Assembly: GCA_022764045.1 (NCBI GenBank)
Contig: JALERU010000003.1
Location: forward strand, 1 to 46,774
Source of the DNA: Clostridiales bacterium
GTDB taxonomy: Bacteria; Bacillota; Clostridia; Oscillospirales; Oscillospiraceae
DNA length: 46,774 nucleotides
Direction: 5' to 3'
This document shows, piece after piece, positions 32,619-40,838 of this stretch. A program made the position numbers and the translations under genes. The notes beneath the pieces were generated by a model that saw nothing but the letters and a program-made list of their open reading frames with translations, was not told where the DNA came from and did not search any database. The first letter of the stretch is position 1; each line of letters begins with the position of its first letter.

Positions 32619-33373
32619 GCGGCTATCTTGCTTTTGTGAAAAAAGAATTGATAGAGAACATAAAAAACCATCGTTTTCTGATCCTATTTGCGGTCTTTCT
32701 GATTTTCGGCATAGCAAGCGCATTCCTCGCAAAATTTACGCCGGAAATTTTATCCGCTTTAGCGGCAAATGTGGAAATGAGTTCAGAACCCGTTGCGTTG
32801 GACGCATGGAAGCAGTTTTACAAAAACAGTTCCGGCGTTGGATTTAGCGCGTTTATTATTCTATTTGGAAGCTGCCTGTCCAGCGAATATTCCAAAGGGA
32901 CGTTAGTTCTCATGGTGACAAAAGGGTTGTCGCGCAAAGCTGTCATTCTGGCAAAATATACCGTTGCAGCTGTACTCATGACAGTGAGCTATTGGATTAG
33001 CTATGCTGCAACTTATGGATGCACAGCGTTTTTGTGGAATAATGCGGCGCCTCCGAATGTTGCCTTGGCAGCGTTTGCGCTTTGGATCATCGGTTTTCTG
33101 TATTTAAGTGTTTTGATGGTCGGCTGTGTTATCTTCAATCAAACCTTTACCAGCATACTTTTTACAGGAGGGACGATAGCCCTTATCTCTTTCCTTGGTA
33201 TTGTTGACCCGATTGCTAAATTCAGCCCGTTTATCTTGACAACTCAAAATGTCGATTTGATTTCTGGCACAGCAGCCCCGTCGGATTTTATCATACCTGC
33301 ATTGCTTTCAATTACGATATCCGTTTTGGGGTTGCTGCTTGCAACGAAACTCTTTAACAAGAAACAGCTATAG
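32615..33373 (+). CDS. ABC transporter permease (ABC-2 type, YxlG-like)
   Basis: 252 residues starting MSGYLAFVKKELIENIKNHR after TTGGAGGTGG. Six hydrophobic segments: the first at about 20-40 (ILFAVFLIFGIASAFLA), then an extracellular loop (EMSSEPVALDAWKQF), then pairs such as YTVAAVLMTVSYWISYAATY. The cytoplasmic YSKGTLVLMVTKGLSRKAVI motif is typical of ABC-2 permeases. It is the membrane partner of the ATPase. A strong terminator closes the unit. Confidence 0.9.
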   Translation: MSGYLAFVKKELIENIKNHRFLILFAVFLIFGIASAFLAKFTPEILSALAANVEMSSEPVALDAWKQFYKNSSGVGFSAFIILFGSCLSSEYSKGTLVLMVTKGLSRKAVILAKYTVAAVLMTVSYWISYAATYGCTAFLWNNAAPPNVALAAFALWIIGFLYLSVLMVGCVIFNQTFTSILFTGGTIALISFLGIVDPIAKFSPFILTTQNVDLISGTAAPSDFIIPALLSITISVLGLLLATKLFNKKQL

Positions 33374-33382
33374 GCGGAAGCA

Positions 33383-33421
33383 AAATCAGCATACAATCCC
33401 TCTTGGATCGTATGCTGATTT
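33383..33421. terminator. Terminator between the ABC cassette and cls
   Basis: A perfect 12-bp stem AAATCAGCATAC/GTATGCTGATTT (33383-33394 with 33410-33421). T's follow the stem on both strands, so it can end the plus-strand cassette and the minus-strand cls. Confidence 0.78.
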
Positions 33422-33446
33422 CGATTGCAGGAAGAAAGTTGCTCCC

Positions 33447-34985
33447 TCAGAACAGGGGGGAGAACAGCCGGTAGACGGTCTGCATCACCCGGCGGAAGAG
33501 GGGGAGGGTACGGCAGTCATCCAGGGTGATCTCCTGGCAAGTTTCCAGGGTGTTCAGGAAGTCATCTCGGACGGCCAGGACGGCGGGGTCGCCGCAGAGC
33601 CAGACGCCGTTTTCAAACTGAAGATAGAAGCTCCGGTAATCCAGGTTGCAGCTGCCCACCGAGGCGTAGAGATCGTCGGCCACCACCGTTTTGCTGTGGA
33701 GAAAACCGGGGGAGAACTCATAGACCCGGATGCCCGCCTCCAGCAGGGTGGGGTAGTTGGACTGGGTGACGGCGAAGACCACCTTTTTGTCGGGGATGTG
33801 GGGGAGCATCAGGCGCACATCCACCCCCGAGCGGGCGGCGGTGCACAGGGCGGAGGTGATGGTCTCGTCGATGGACAGGTAGGGAGTGGTGAGATAAAGG
33901 TACCGCTTGGCCTTGGTGATCATTTGGAGATGGAGATCGGCGCAGACGGTGTCGGCGGGATTGGGGGTGTCGGTGTAGGGAATGACCACGCCGCCGGTGG
34001 AATTGACCGGAGGCAGGGCCTGGGGCCGGAAGAGGCGGAAGTCGGACCGGGGGTTCTGGTGGTCCCACATGGTCAGAAAGAAGACCGACAGGCTCCACAC
34101 GGCCTCCCCCCGCAGGCGGAGGGCGTTGTCCTTCCAATAGCCGAAGCGCTCTTTTCGGTCCACATACTCGTCGGCCATGTTCAGGCCGCTGACGAAGCCG
34201 GTGACCCCGTCGATGGAACAAATCTTCCGGTGGTCCCGGTTGTTTTGGTGGATGGAGAGGATGGGGGTCAGGGGCTGAAAAACCCGGCAGAGAATCCCCC
34301 GGGCGTGGAGCTGGTCGGGGTAGTTTGTGGGGAGGGTGGCGGCGGAGCCCACCCCGTCGTAGATCACCCGCACGTCCACCCCCTGGGCGGCCTTCCGGGT
34401 GAGAATCTCCAGCACCTCGGACCACATGGAGCCCTCGGCGATGATGAAATATTCCAGGAAGATATAGTCCTTGGCCTCCTCCAAAGCGGCCAGAAAGGCG
34501 GGGAAAAAGGCCTCGCCGGTGGAGAAATAGGTGGTCTCCGTGTTGACATAGGCCGGGCACAGGGCGGTGCGCTCCAGGTACCAGGCCTGCTGCAGGGCGT
34601 CGGGGCCGTAGCGCATCAGGTCTGTGGTGGACAGCCGGGAGGACAGCTGGCTTTTCAGGGTCCGCCGTGTCTCCTGGCGGTGATAGTGGGGCTTGCGGGC
34701 GCCCCCCAGGATGATGAACATCACCCCGCCGATGAGGGGGACCAGGAGGATGGGGACGATCCAAGCCATCTTATAGGCCAGCCTGGATTTTCTGGTGGAG
34801 ACAAACAGGGCTACCACCAGGCTCACCAGCACGCAGATCCAATAAAAGTAGACGAAATGCTGGGAAGAGTGGACCAGCAGCGCCACATAGACGCCGAATT
34901 GAAGCACGATACTCAGGGCCACCAGAATCATCCGCTGGACGTGGGGGGAGAAGGTGCTGTGAACTTTTTGCTGCACTCGTTTCAT
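33447..34985 (-). CDS. cls: Cardiolipin synthase-type phospholipase D family protein
   Basis: 512 residues from the ATG at 34985, with AAAGGAA 8 nt upstream. N-terminal membrane helices (about 18-60 and 74-95) make up the PLDc_N region. Two HKD active-site motifs: HRKICSIDG (His252) and HSKTVVADD (His430), each followed by the GSxNxDxRS-like pattern (SGLNMADEY, SVGSCNLDYRS). It condenses two phosphatidylglycerols into cardiolipin. It starts 28 bp after the dnaE stop and is probably co-transcribed with it. Assignment strong; a wider PLD role is possible. Confidence 0.92.
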   Translation of the reverse strand: MKRVQQKVHSTFSPHVQRMILVALSIVLQFGVYVALLVHSSQHFVYFYWICVLVSLVVALFVSTRKSRLAYKMAWIVPILLVPLIGGVMFIILGGARKPHYHRQETRRTLKSQLSSRLSTTDLMRYGPDALQQAWYLERTALCPAYVNTETTYFSTGEAFFPAFLAALEEAKDYIFLEYFIIAEGSMWSEVLEILTRKAAQGVDVRVIYDGVGSAATLPTNYPDQLHARGILCRVFQPLTPILSIHQNNRDHRKICSIDGVTGFVSGLNMADEYVDRKERFGYWKDNALRLRGEAVWSLSVFFLTMWDHQNPRSDFRLFRPQALPPVNSTGGVVIPYTDTPNPADTVCADLHLQMITKAKRYLYLTTPYLSIDETITSALCTAARSGVDVRLMLPHIPDKKVVFAVTQSNYPTLLEAGIRVYEFSPGFLHSKTVVADDLYASVGSCNLDYRSFYLQFENGVWLCGDPAVLAVRDDFLNTLETCQEITLDDCRTLPLFRRVMQTVYRLFSPLF

Positions 34986-35013
34986 AAAAAGGTTCCTTTG
35001 GGCGGAGAGAAAA

Positions 35014-38000
35014 TCATTTGACCACCACGTTGGCCTCTCCCAGCAGCTCCTTGAGCTCCTGGAGCAGGGCGGGGTGGAGGAGGCACCGGGCCCCCAGCCG
35101 GCGCTTGGAATCGGCCAGGTAGAGGACAACCGGCTGCTCCCCGGGGAAGAGGACGAAGAGGTTGCGCACCCGCTGGAGCAGGGGGTCGTCCTCCCGGTCA
35201 AAGCGGAGGTAGAGCTTTCCGGGCACCACCCCCGCCGGGGCCTCGGGCACCTGGGTGAGGGGGGTCACCCGGTCGCACATGAGCTGGGGGGCCTTTTCAT
35301 CCCGCACGGAGATGCGGCCCTCCACCAGCAGGGGCATGTTGGCCTGGAGGTAGCGTCCGCTCTCCTCCAAAACCCGGGCGAAAGCCAGCAGCTCCAGGGA
35401 GCCGGTGTCGTCCTCCAGGGTCACGTAGGCCATGAGGGAGTTGTTTTTGGTGGTTTTGGTTTTGGAGGCGGCCACCACGCCGGCCAGGGTGATGCGCTGG
35501 CCGTCCTGGAACTGGGTGGGGCCGTCGGGCTGGGCGAAGTCCTCCAGCACTGCGGCCATGGACACCGCCCCTTGGGCCCGGACCTTGTCCCGGTAGGCGT
35601 CCATGGGGTGGCCGGAGAGGTAGAGGCCGGTGACCTCCTTCTCCATGGTCATGAGCTCCTGGGGGGAGAACTCGGGGATGTCCCGCAGCACCAGCTCCAC
35701 GGGCTCGGGCTTGTCCTGGCCCAGGGAGAAGAGGTCAAACTGGCCCTCCAGATTCTTCCGCTTGTTCCGGGCCAGGCTGTCCAGCAGCTGTTCGTAAGCG
35801 TCCAGCAGCTGGGACCGGCGCAGGCCCATGGAGTCGAAGGCCCCCGCCCGGATGAGGCTTTCCAGCACCCGCTTGTTCAGGTCCTCTTCCAACAGGCGCT
35901 GGCAAAAGTCGGGGAAGGAGGTGAAGGGGCCGTTTGCCTGCCGCTGGGCCAGCACGGCGCTGGTGAAGCCCCGGCCCACCCCCTTCAGGGCGGCCAGGCC
36001 GAAGCGGATATCCCGCCCGGTGACGGTGAAGTGGGGGCCGGACTGGTTCACGTCCGGGGGGAGCAGCCGGATGCCCAGGCTGCGGCACTCGGCGATGTAT
36101 TCGGCGATCTTTCCCTGGGAGTCCAGCACCGAGGTGAGCAGGGCGGCCATGTACTCCTGGGGGTAGTGACATTTGAACCAGGCGGTCTGATAGGCCACGA
36201 TGGCGTAGCAGACGGCGTGGGCTTTGTTAAAGGCGTAGTTGGCGAAATCGGTGATCTCGTCGTAAATGCTTTCGGCGATGGCCTGGGGGATGTCGTTGGC
36301 CACGCAGCCGGTGATATTCCGTTCCGGGTCCCCGTGGAGGAAGGCCTCCCGCTCCCGCTGGATGTCTTTGAGCTTCTTTTTGGACATGGCCCGGCGGACC
36401 ATGTCGGCCTGGCCCAGGGAGTAGCCCGCCAGGCGGCGGAAAATCTCGATGACCTGCTCCTGGTAGACGATACAGCCGTAGGTGTTGGAGAGGATGGGCT
36501 CCAGGGAGGGGTGCTTGTAGGTGACGGTATCGGGGTTGTGCTTGCTGGCGATGAACCGGGGGATGGAGTCCATGGGGCCCGGCCGGTAGAGGGCGATGAT
36601 GGCGGTGATGTCCTCAATATCCTTGGGCTTCAGGCCCACGCACACCCCGGTCATGCCCGCCGACTCCATCTGGAACACCCCGCAGGTGCGGCCGTCGGAG
36701 AGCATTTGGAAGGTCTCCGGGTCGTCGTCGGGAATGGTTTTCAGGTCGAAAGCGGGGGTGTGCGCCTGCACCATTTTCACCGCGTCGTCCAGGACGGTCA
36801 GGTTGCGCAGGGCCAGAAAGTCCATTTTCAGCAGGCCCAGCTCCTCTAAGGTGGTCATGGTGTATTGGGTGACCACAGCCTCGTCGTTTTTGGCTAAGGG
36901 GACGTAGGTGTCCACCGGGTTGCGGGTGATGACCACCCCGGCGGCGTGGGTGGAGGCGTGGCGGGGCATGCCCTCCAGGCCCTTGGCGGTGTCGATGATC
37001 TTTTTCACCGTGGGGTTGCTCTCATACATCTCCCGCAGGGGCTTGGAGAGGGAGAGGGCGGCGTTCAGGGTGATGTGCAGGGAGTTGGGCACCTGCTTGG
37101 CGATGGCGTCCACCTCGGCATAGGGGACGTTCAGGGCCCGGCCCACGTCCCGGATGGCCCCCTTGGCGGCCATGGTGCCGAAGGTGACGATCTGGGCCAC
37201 GTGGTCGGACCCGTACTTCCGGTTCACATAGTCGATGACCTCCCCCCGACGGCGGTAGCAGAAGTCCACGTCGATATCGGGCATGGAGACCCGCTCGGGG
37301 TTCAGAAACCGCTCGAAGTACAGGGAGTATTTCATGGGGTCCACGTCGGTGATGTCCAGGCAGTAGGCCACCATGGACCCGGCGGCGGAGCCCCGGCCCG
37401 GCCCCACGGGGATGTCGTGGGCTTTGGCATAGCCGATGAAGTCGGAGACGATGAGGAAGTATTCCACAAAGCCCATCCGGCGGATCATGGCCATTTCGTA
37501 GTCCAGTTGCTGTTTGTATGCTTCGCTGCCCTGGGGATAGCGCCGGGCGAAGCCCTGGCGGCAGAGGGTCTCAAAGTAGGCGTCCCCGTCGGTGTAGCCC
37601 GCGGGGAGCTTGAATTCAGGTAAGTGGTAGACGCCGAACTGAAACGCCACGTTGCACATCTCGGCAATTTTTGCGGTGTTTTCCAGGGCCTCGGGCCAGT
37701 CGGGGAAGAGGGCGGCCATCTCCTCCTCGGATTTTAGGTAAAACTCCTGGGTCTCAAAGCGCATCCGGTTGGGGTCCTCCACGGTTTTCCCCATTTGGAT
37801 GCACATGAGCACATCCTGGATGGCGGCATCCTGGCGGGTGAGGTAGTGGGCGTCGTTGGTGGCCACCAGGGGAATTCCTGTCTCCTGGTGGAGCTTTAAC
37901 AGGCCCCGGATGGCCTCCTTCTGCTGGGGGATGCTGTGGTCTTGGATTTCCAGGTAGTAGTTCTCCGGGCCGAAGAGGTCCCGCATGGTCAGGGCGTGGG

Positions 38001-38466
38001 CCTTGGCCCCCTGGTAGTCCCCGGCCAAAAGCAGCCGGGGGAGCTGCCCGGCCAGACAGGCCGACAGGGCGATGAGGCCCTCGTGGTACTGCTCCAGCAG
38101 ATCCCAGTCGATCCGTGGCTTAAAATAGAAGCCCTCGGTGAACCCCCGACTGACCAGGGCGGAGAGATTCCGGTAGCCCACCTCATTTTTGCACAGCAGA
38201 ACCAGATGATAGGGCCGGTCGTCGATCTCGTGGACCCGGTCAAACCGGGTCCGGGGGGCCACGTAGACCTCGCAGCCAATGATGGGCTTGATGCCCGCAG
38301 CCTTGGCCGCCCGGTAAAAGTCCACCGCCCCGTACATCACCCCGTGGTCGGTGACCGCCACGGCGGTCTGCCCCAGTTCCTTGGCCCGGGCCACCAAGCC
38401 CTCAATCCGGCAGGCGCCGTCCAACAGGCTGTATTCCGAATGAACATGAAGATGGACAAATGACAT
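35014..38466 (-). CDS. dnaE: DNA polymerase III alpha subunit DnaE
   Basis: 1150 residues from the ATG at 38466 (MSFVHLHVHSEYSLLDG), with GGGGGAG upstream; the 49-residue longer frame runs out of repeat DNA. The PHP domain (1-270) keeps HLHVHSEYS and TDHGVMYGAV. The polymerase core has PVGPGRGSAAGSMVAY, catalytic Asps in MPDIDVDFCYRRRGEV, and YQEQVIEIFRRLAGYS. A helix-hairpin-helix region and an OB fold (ITLAGVVAASKTKTTKNNS) follow. It has no proofreading exonuclease, so it is DnaE rather than PolC. It lies in the rapZ-whiA-dnaE order common in Clostridia. Confidence 0.97.
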   Translation of the reverse strand: MSFVHLHVHSEYSLLDGACRIEGLVARAKELGQTAVAVTDHGVMYGAVDFYRAAKAAGIKPIIGCEVYVAPRTRFDRVHEIDDRPYHLVLLCKNEVGYRNLSALVSRGFTEGFYFKPRIDWDLLEQYHEGLIALSACLAGQLPRLLLAGDYQGAKAHALTMRDLFGPENYYLEIQDHSIPQQKEAIRGLLKLHQETGIPLVATNDAHYLTRQDAAIQDVLMCIQMGKTVEDPNRMRFETQEFYLKSEEEMAALFPDWPEALENTAKIAEMCNVAFQFGVYHLPEFKLPAGYTDGDAYFETLCRQGFARRYPQGSEAYKQQLDYEMAMIRRMGFVEYFLIVSDFIGYAKAHDIPVGPGRGSAAGSMVAYCLDITDVDPMKYSLYFERFLNPERVSMPDIDVDFCYRRRGEVIDYVNRKYGSDHVAQIVTFGTMAAKGAIRDVGRALNVPYAEVDAIAKQVPNSLHITLNAALSLSKPLREMYESNPTVKKIIDTAKGLEGMPRHASTHAAGVVITRNPVDTYVPLAKNDEAVVTQYTMTTLEELGLLKMDFLALRNLTVLDDAVKMVQAHTPAFDLKTIPDDDPETFQMLSDGRTCGVFQMESAGMTGVCVGLKPKDIEDITAIIALYRPGPMDSIPRFIASKHNPDTVTYKHPSLEPILSNTYGCIVYQEQVIEIFRRLAGYSLGQADMVRRAMSKKKLKDIQREREAFLHGDPERNITGCVANDIPQAIAESIYDEITDFANYAFNKAHAVCYAIVAYQTAWFKCHYPQEYMAALLTSVLDSQGKIAEYIAECRSLGIRLLPPDVNQSGPHFTVTGRDIRFGLAALKGVGRGFTSAVLAQRQANGPFTSFPDFCQRLLEEDLNKRVLESLIRAGAFDSMGLRRSQLLDAYEQLLDSLARNKRKNLEGQFDLFSLGQDKPEPVELVLRDIPEFSPQELMTMEKEVTGLYLSGHPMDAYRDKVRAQGAVSMAAVLEDFAQPDGPTQFQDGQRITLAGVVAASKTKTTKNNSLMAYVTLEDDTGSLELLAFARVLEESGRYLQANMPLLVEGRISVRDEKAPQLMCDRVTPLTQVPEAPAGVVPGKLYLRFDREDDPLLQRVRNLFVLFPGEQPVVLYLADSKRRLGARCLLHPALLQELKELLGEANVVVK

Positions 38467-38505
38467 GGTACTCCCCCCAATCCCGCCGCAGCGTCCTACC
38501 GCCCC

Positions 38506-38737
38506 AGCGTCGCAGACTTCCGCTTTTCGCATGAGCGCCCGCAGGCGCCATGGAAGGGAGCAACCGGGCGCAGCCCGGCTCTTAGCGAGTCCCAAAAAGC
38601 GGAATAAAATCAAATCATTTTTTCGCCGGCTCCGCCGGTGAAAAGATACTTCTCAGCCCGGGAGTGCCAGCTTTGCTGGCGCGGTTCGGGCTGCAATCCC
38701 CTAAATTTTGGAGCCCAGCGCAGCGGGTCCAAAATTT
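38506..38737 (-). repeat. Family 2 element after the redox gene, carrying a family 3 insert
   Basis: Hairpin 1 stem AAATTTTGGA/TCCAAAATTT begins 1 nt after the TGA stop. Hairpins 2 and 3 are standard. In hairpin 4 the arms TTCCGCTTTT and AAAAGCGGAA are still complementary, but about 63 bp of family 3 sequence sits beside the TGCG tetraloop. Without the insert the element would be about 169 bp, like the others. Confidence 0.87.
38531..38593 (+). repeat. Family 3 repeat, copy 3 (nested)
   Basis: GAGCGCCCGCAGGCGCCATG, then GAAGGGAGCAACCGGGCGCA, then GCCCGGCTCTTAGCGAGTCC, inserted in hairpin 4 of the surrounding family 2 element. Shared with 9630-9702 (reverse) and 18133-18187. Confidence 0.75.
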
Positions 38738-38738
38738 C

Positions 38739-39170
38739 TCACTTTCTCATTTCTTCTATAATTTCAACGGCAGAGATAATGAGCACGTCACAGCGGTTGG
38801 TCAGCCCCATGTCCTGGGCGGCGGGGGTGGCGTCGGTGGCGTGGATATCGGCCTTCAGCAGAGGATGACAGCGCAGGTCGCCGAACTTTTCCTGAAATCG
38901 CTTCTGAAATTCCTTGGCCAGTGCCCCGGTGCGGCGCTTGCTGCCCACGGGGTCCTCGGGGTTTACGGGGGTGAGCAGCCCCAGGGTCATAATGGCTCCG
39001 GTGATGGCCCCGCAGAGCTCGCCCGTCTGGGCCCCTGCGCCGAAGCCGCCGCCCATGTCGAAGCTGGCCTGCTCGGACAGGCCCGTGAGGTCGGTGTAAG
39101 CGGCCAGGACGGACTGGCAGCAGTTGAAGCCCTTGTGGTGGTAGGCGGCGGCTTTCTCGTAACGATTCAT
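38739..39170 (-). CDS. C_GCAxxG_C_C-type putative redox protein
   Basis: 143 residues starting MNRYEKAAAYHHKGFNCCQS, with AAGGAG before the ATG. Conserved Cys positions of this small helical family are visible: the NCCQSV pair (17-18), GELCGAITGAIM (about 53), LRCHPLL (about 100) and NRCDVLI (about 126). The GCAxxG Cys appears as GAGAQTG, so one family Cys is absent. Members are proposed redox-active or metal-binding proteins of anaerobes. It lies between whiA and dnaE, separated from both by repeats, and need not be functionally tied to them. Confidence 0.8.
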   Translation of the reverse strand: MNRYEKAAAYHHKGFNCCQSVLAAYTDLTGLSEQASFDMGGGFGAGAQTGELCGAITGAIMTLGLLTPVNPEDPVGSKRRTGALAKEFQKRFQEKFGDLRCHPLLKADIHATDATPAAQDMGLTNRCDVLIISAVEIIEEMRK

Positions 39171-39274
39171 GGTGATTTCTCCTTTTGTTTTTGTGAAAAT
39201 GGAACTTTTGGGGGGTGGAAGCTTGCCACGGTGGAAGGTGGCGACGGGATTTTTCTACCCGCCGGTACTCCACA

Positions 39275-39501
39275 TCGCCCCCTCATCAGTCACCTTTGGT
39301 GCCAGCTATGGTTTAAGGTGGCTTCGCATTGGATTGAATCGAACTGTCCCCCGGACAGTTCGACCCCCAAGGGGAAGCCTACGTGCTTTGCTATGTTGGG
39401 GTGATTACTACGGTATTTTTCTACATAAACCCTACAGGGTTTGCCAATCGCCTTCCCCTGGGGGGGAAGGTGGGCCGGCGAAGCCGGGTCGGATGAGGGC
39501 G
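39275..39501 (+). repeat. Family 1 repeat, copy F, with internal extension
   Basis: Usual ends, but the left hairpin arm is interrupted by about 55 bp that includes GAACTGTCC-CCC-GGACAGTTC, a near-perfect inner hairpin at 39340-39362. The same extra segment, decayed, is in copy A' (6980-7020), so it is an old sub-type rather than a new insertion. Confidence 0.82.
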
Positions 39502-39547
39502 AGCCTGAAGGGCCCCACAGCGTCGGTAATAGACGCACCCACCCCCC

Positions 39548-39714
39548 GCGTCGCAGACTTCCGCCGCCCGCAGGCGGCGGAACAAAATAAAATCATTTTT
39601 TTTCCGGCTTCGCCGGTGAAAAAATTCTTCTCGGCCGCAAGTGTGCCCGCAGGGCGCGCGCAGTCGGCTGCAATCCCCCAAATTTGGGAGCCCAGCGCAG
39701 CGGGTCCCAAATTT
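39548..39714 (-). repeat. Family 2 four-hairpin element after whiA
   Basis: Hairpin 1 stem AAATTTGGGA/TCCCAAATTT (39705-39714 with 39680-39689) overlaps the TAA stop by two bases. Hairpin 2 has diverged (GCCC-TGC-GGGC core). Hairpin 4 TTCCGCCGCC-TGCG-GGCGGCGGAA is perfect. Confidence 0.87.
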
Positions 39715-40609
39715 ATACTTTTTCACTCATCTGAATCAGCTTCCGCAGCCGATGACTCAGCGACGACTTCGTCACCGGCGGCTGACACAGCTGGGCCAGC
39801 TGGGCCAGGGACAGCTCCGGGTTGGCCTCCCGCAGCAGGGCGGCCTCCTGGAGCTTGGGGGAGAGCGCTTCCCAGGCCCCGGCCGCCCGCAGGCGCTGAA
39901 TGGCCAGCCGCTGGGCCACGGCCGCGTCCACGGTTTTGTCCACGTTGGCGGCCTCGCAGTTGACCCGGCGGTTGACCCCGTTGCGCAGGAGCTTTTCTGC
40001 CTTGGTGTTCATCAGCTCCATGGCCGACACCGGGGCGCCGATGGCGGTGAGCAGGTCCTCAATGGCCTCGCTTTGCTTGAAATAGGTGATATAGTTGGAC
40101 TTCCGGGTGGTCTCCTTGGGAGAATAGCCCAGCTCCCGCAGGAGGGTGGTCAGCTCCCGGCTCACCCGCAGGTGGGTGGTGGCCAGCTCCAGGTGGTAGC
40201 CCTTTTGGGGGTCGGTCACCGACCCACCGGCCAGAAAGGCCCCCCGCAGAAAGGCCAGCCGGCAGTGGGTCTCCTCCAGCATGCCGAAGTTGATGTGGTG
40301 GGCCGGCCCGCCGGGGTCAAAGGCGCACAGCTCCCACAGCAGGGAGAGTTTCTGTGGGTCGGTGATGGAAAAAATCCGCTTGCCCGGCGTGGCCGGGTCG
40401 CCTTTTTCATCAAACTCAATCCCAAAGGCCCGCCGAAACAACCCCGGCAGCCGCTGGGCAAACCCCGGCGACTCGGTGACAATCTTCACTTCCCCCAAGG
40501 AAAACCGGTTGCAGTACAGCAGCACCCCACAGGCCTCCGCCTGGGCACAGCACTTCCGCCCCACCTTCCCCCGGCAAAGCTCCCCTTTCACATCCCCCGC
40601 AAAGGACAT
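39713..40609 (-). CDS. whiA: Sporulation/cell-division regulator WhiA
   Basis: 298 residues from the ATG at 40609 (MSFAGDVKGELCRG); the 27-residue longer frame begins in a family 2 repeat. The N-terminal LAGLIDADG-like domain shows CRLAFLRGAFLAGGSVTDP, and the C-terminal HTH has SLAQLAQLCQPPVTKSSLSH and RLRKL. WhiA is a conserved DNA-binding protein tied to sporulation or cell division in Gram-positives. It follows rapZ as in other Firmicutes, but the usual yvcK between them is absent. Confidence 0.95.
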   Translation of the reverse strand: MSFAGDVKGELCRGKVGRKCCAQAEACGVLLYCNRFSLGEVKIVTESPGFAQRLPGLFRRAFGIEFDEKGDPATPGKRIFSITDPQKLSLLWELCAFDPGGPAHHINFGMLEETHCRLAFLRGAFLAGGSVTDPQKGYHLELATTHLRVSRELTTLLRELGYSPKETTRKSNYITYFKQSEAIEDLLTAIGAPVSAMELMNTKAEKLLRNGVNRRVNCEAANVDKTVDAAVAQRLAIQRLRAAGAWEALSPKLQEAALLREANPELSLAQLAQLCQPPVTKSSLSHRLRKLIQMSEKV

Positions 40610-40644
40610 TGTCCCCCCACCTTTCCAAAGCGAGCCCCAAAAGA

Positions 40645-40813
40645 AGCGTCGCAGACTTCCGGCTTCCGCAGAAGCCGGAACAAAATCCAATCATTTTTTC
40701 GCCGGCTCCGCCGGTGAAAAAATACTTCTCAGCCCGGGAGTGCCAGCTCCGCTGGCGCGGTTCGGGCTGCAATTCCCCAAATCTGGAAGCCCAGCGCAGC
40801 GGGTTCCAGATTT
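40645..40813 (-). repeat. Family 2 four-hairpin element between rapZ and whiA
   Basis: Hairpin 1 stem AAATCTGGAA/TTCCAGATTT (40804-40813 with 40779-40788). Hairpin 4 is TTCCGGCTTC-TGCG-GAAGCCGGAA, a stem unlike any other copy yet perfectly paired. The main copy begins 24 nt after the rapZ stop because a half-copy lies between. Confidence 0.88.
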
Positions 40814-40821
40814 CTTAAGCC

Positions 40822-40838
40822 GAGCGGGTCCAAAATTT
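40822..40838 (-). repeat. Fossil half of a second family 2 element
   Basis: Directly at the rapZ TGA: AAATTTTGGACCCGCT, the left arm and start of the hairpin 1 cap as in the thiolase copy, then unrelated bases CGGCTTAAG before the complete element. Looks like a deletion remnant or a template switch between copies. Confidence 0.65.

Noticed and set aside
30579-33421. The low-GC region as a prophage or conjugative element.
   Set aside because: It has only the regulator and transporter genes; no integrase, relaxase, capsid or replication gene is seen.
33339-36849. Two plus-strand open frames of more than 550 codons opposite cls and dnaE.
   Set aside because: They mirror the third-position GC of the real genes and show no conserved motif.
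40609-40690. N-terminal extension of WhiA into the repeat.
   Set aside because: The 27 extra codons come from the family 2 element and lack conservation with WhiA; GGGGGGA sits correctly before the ATG at 40609.
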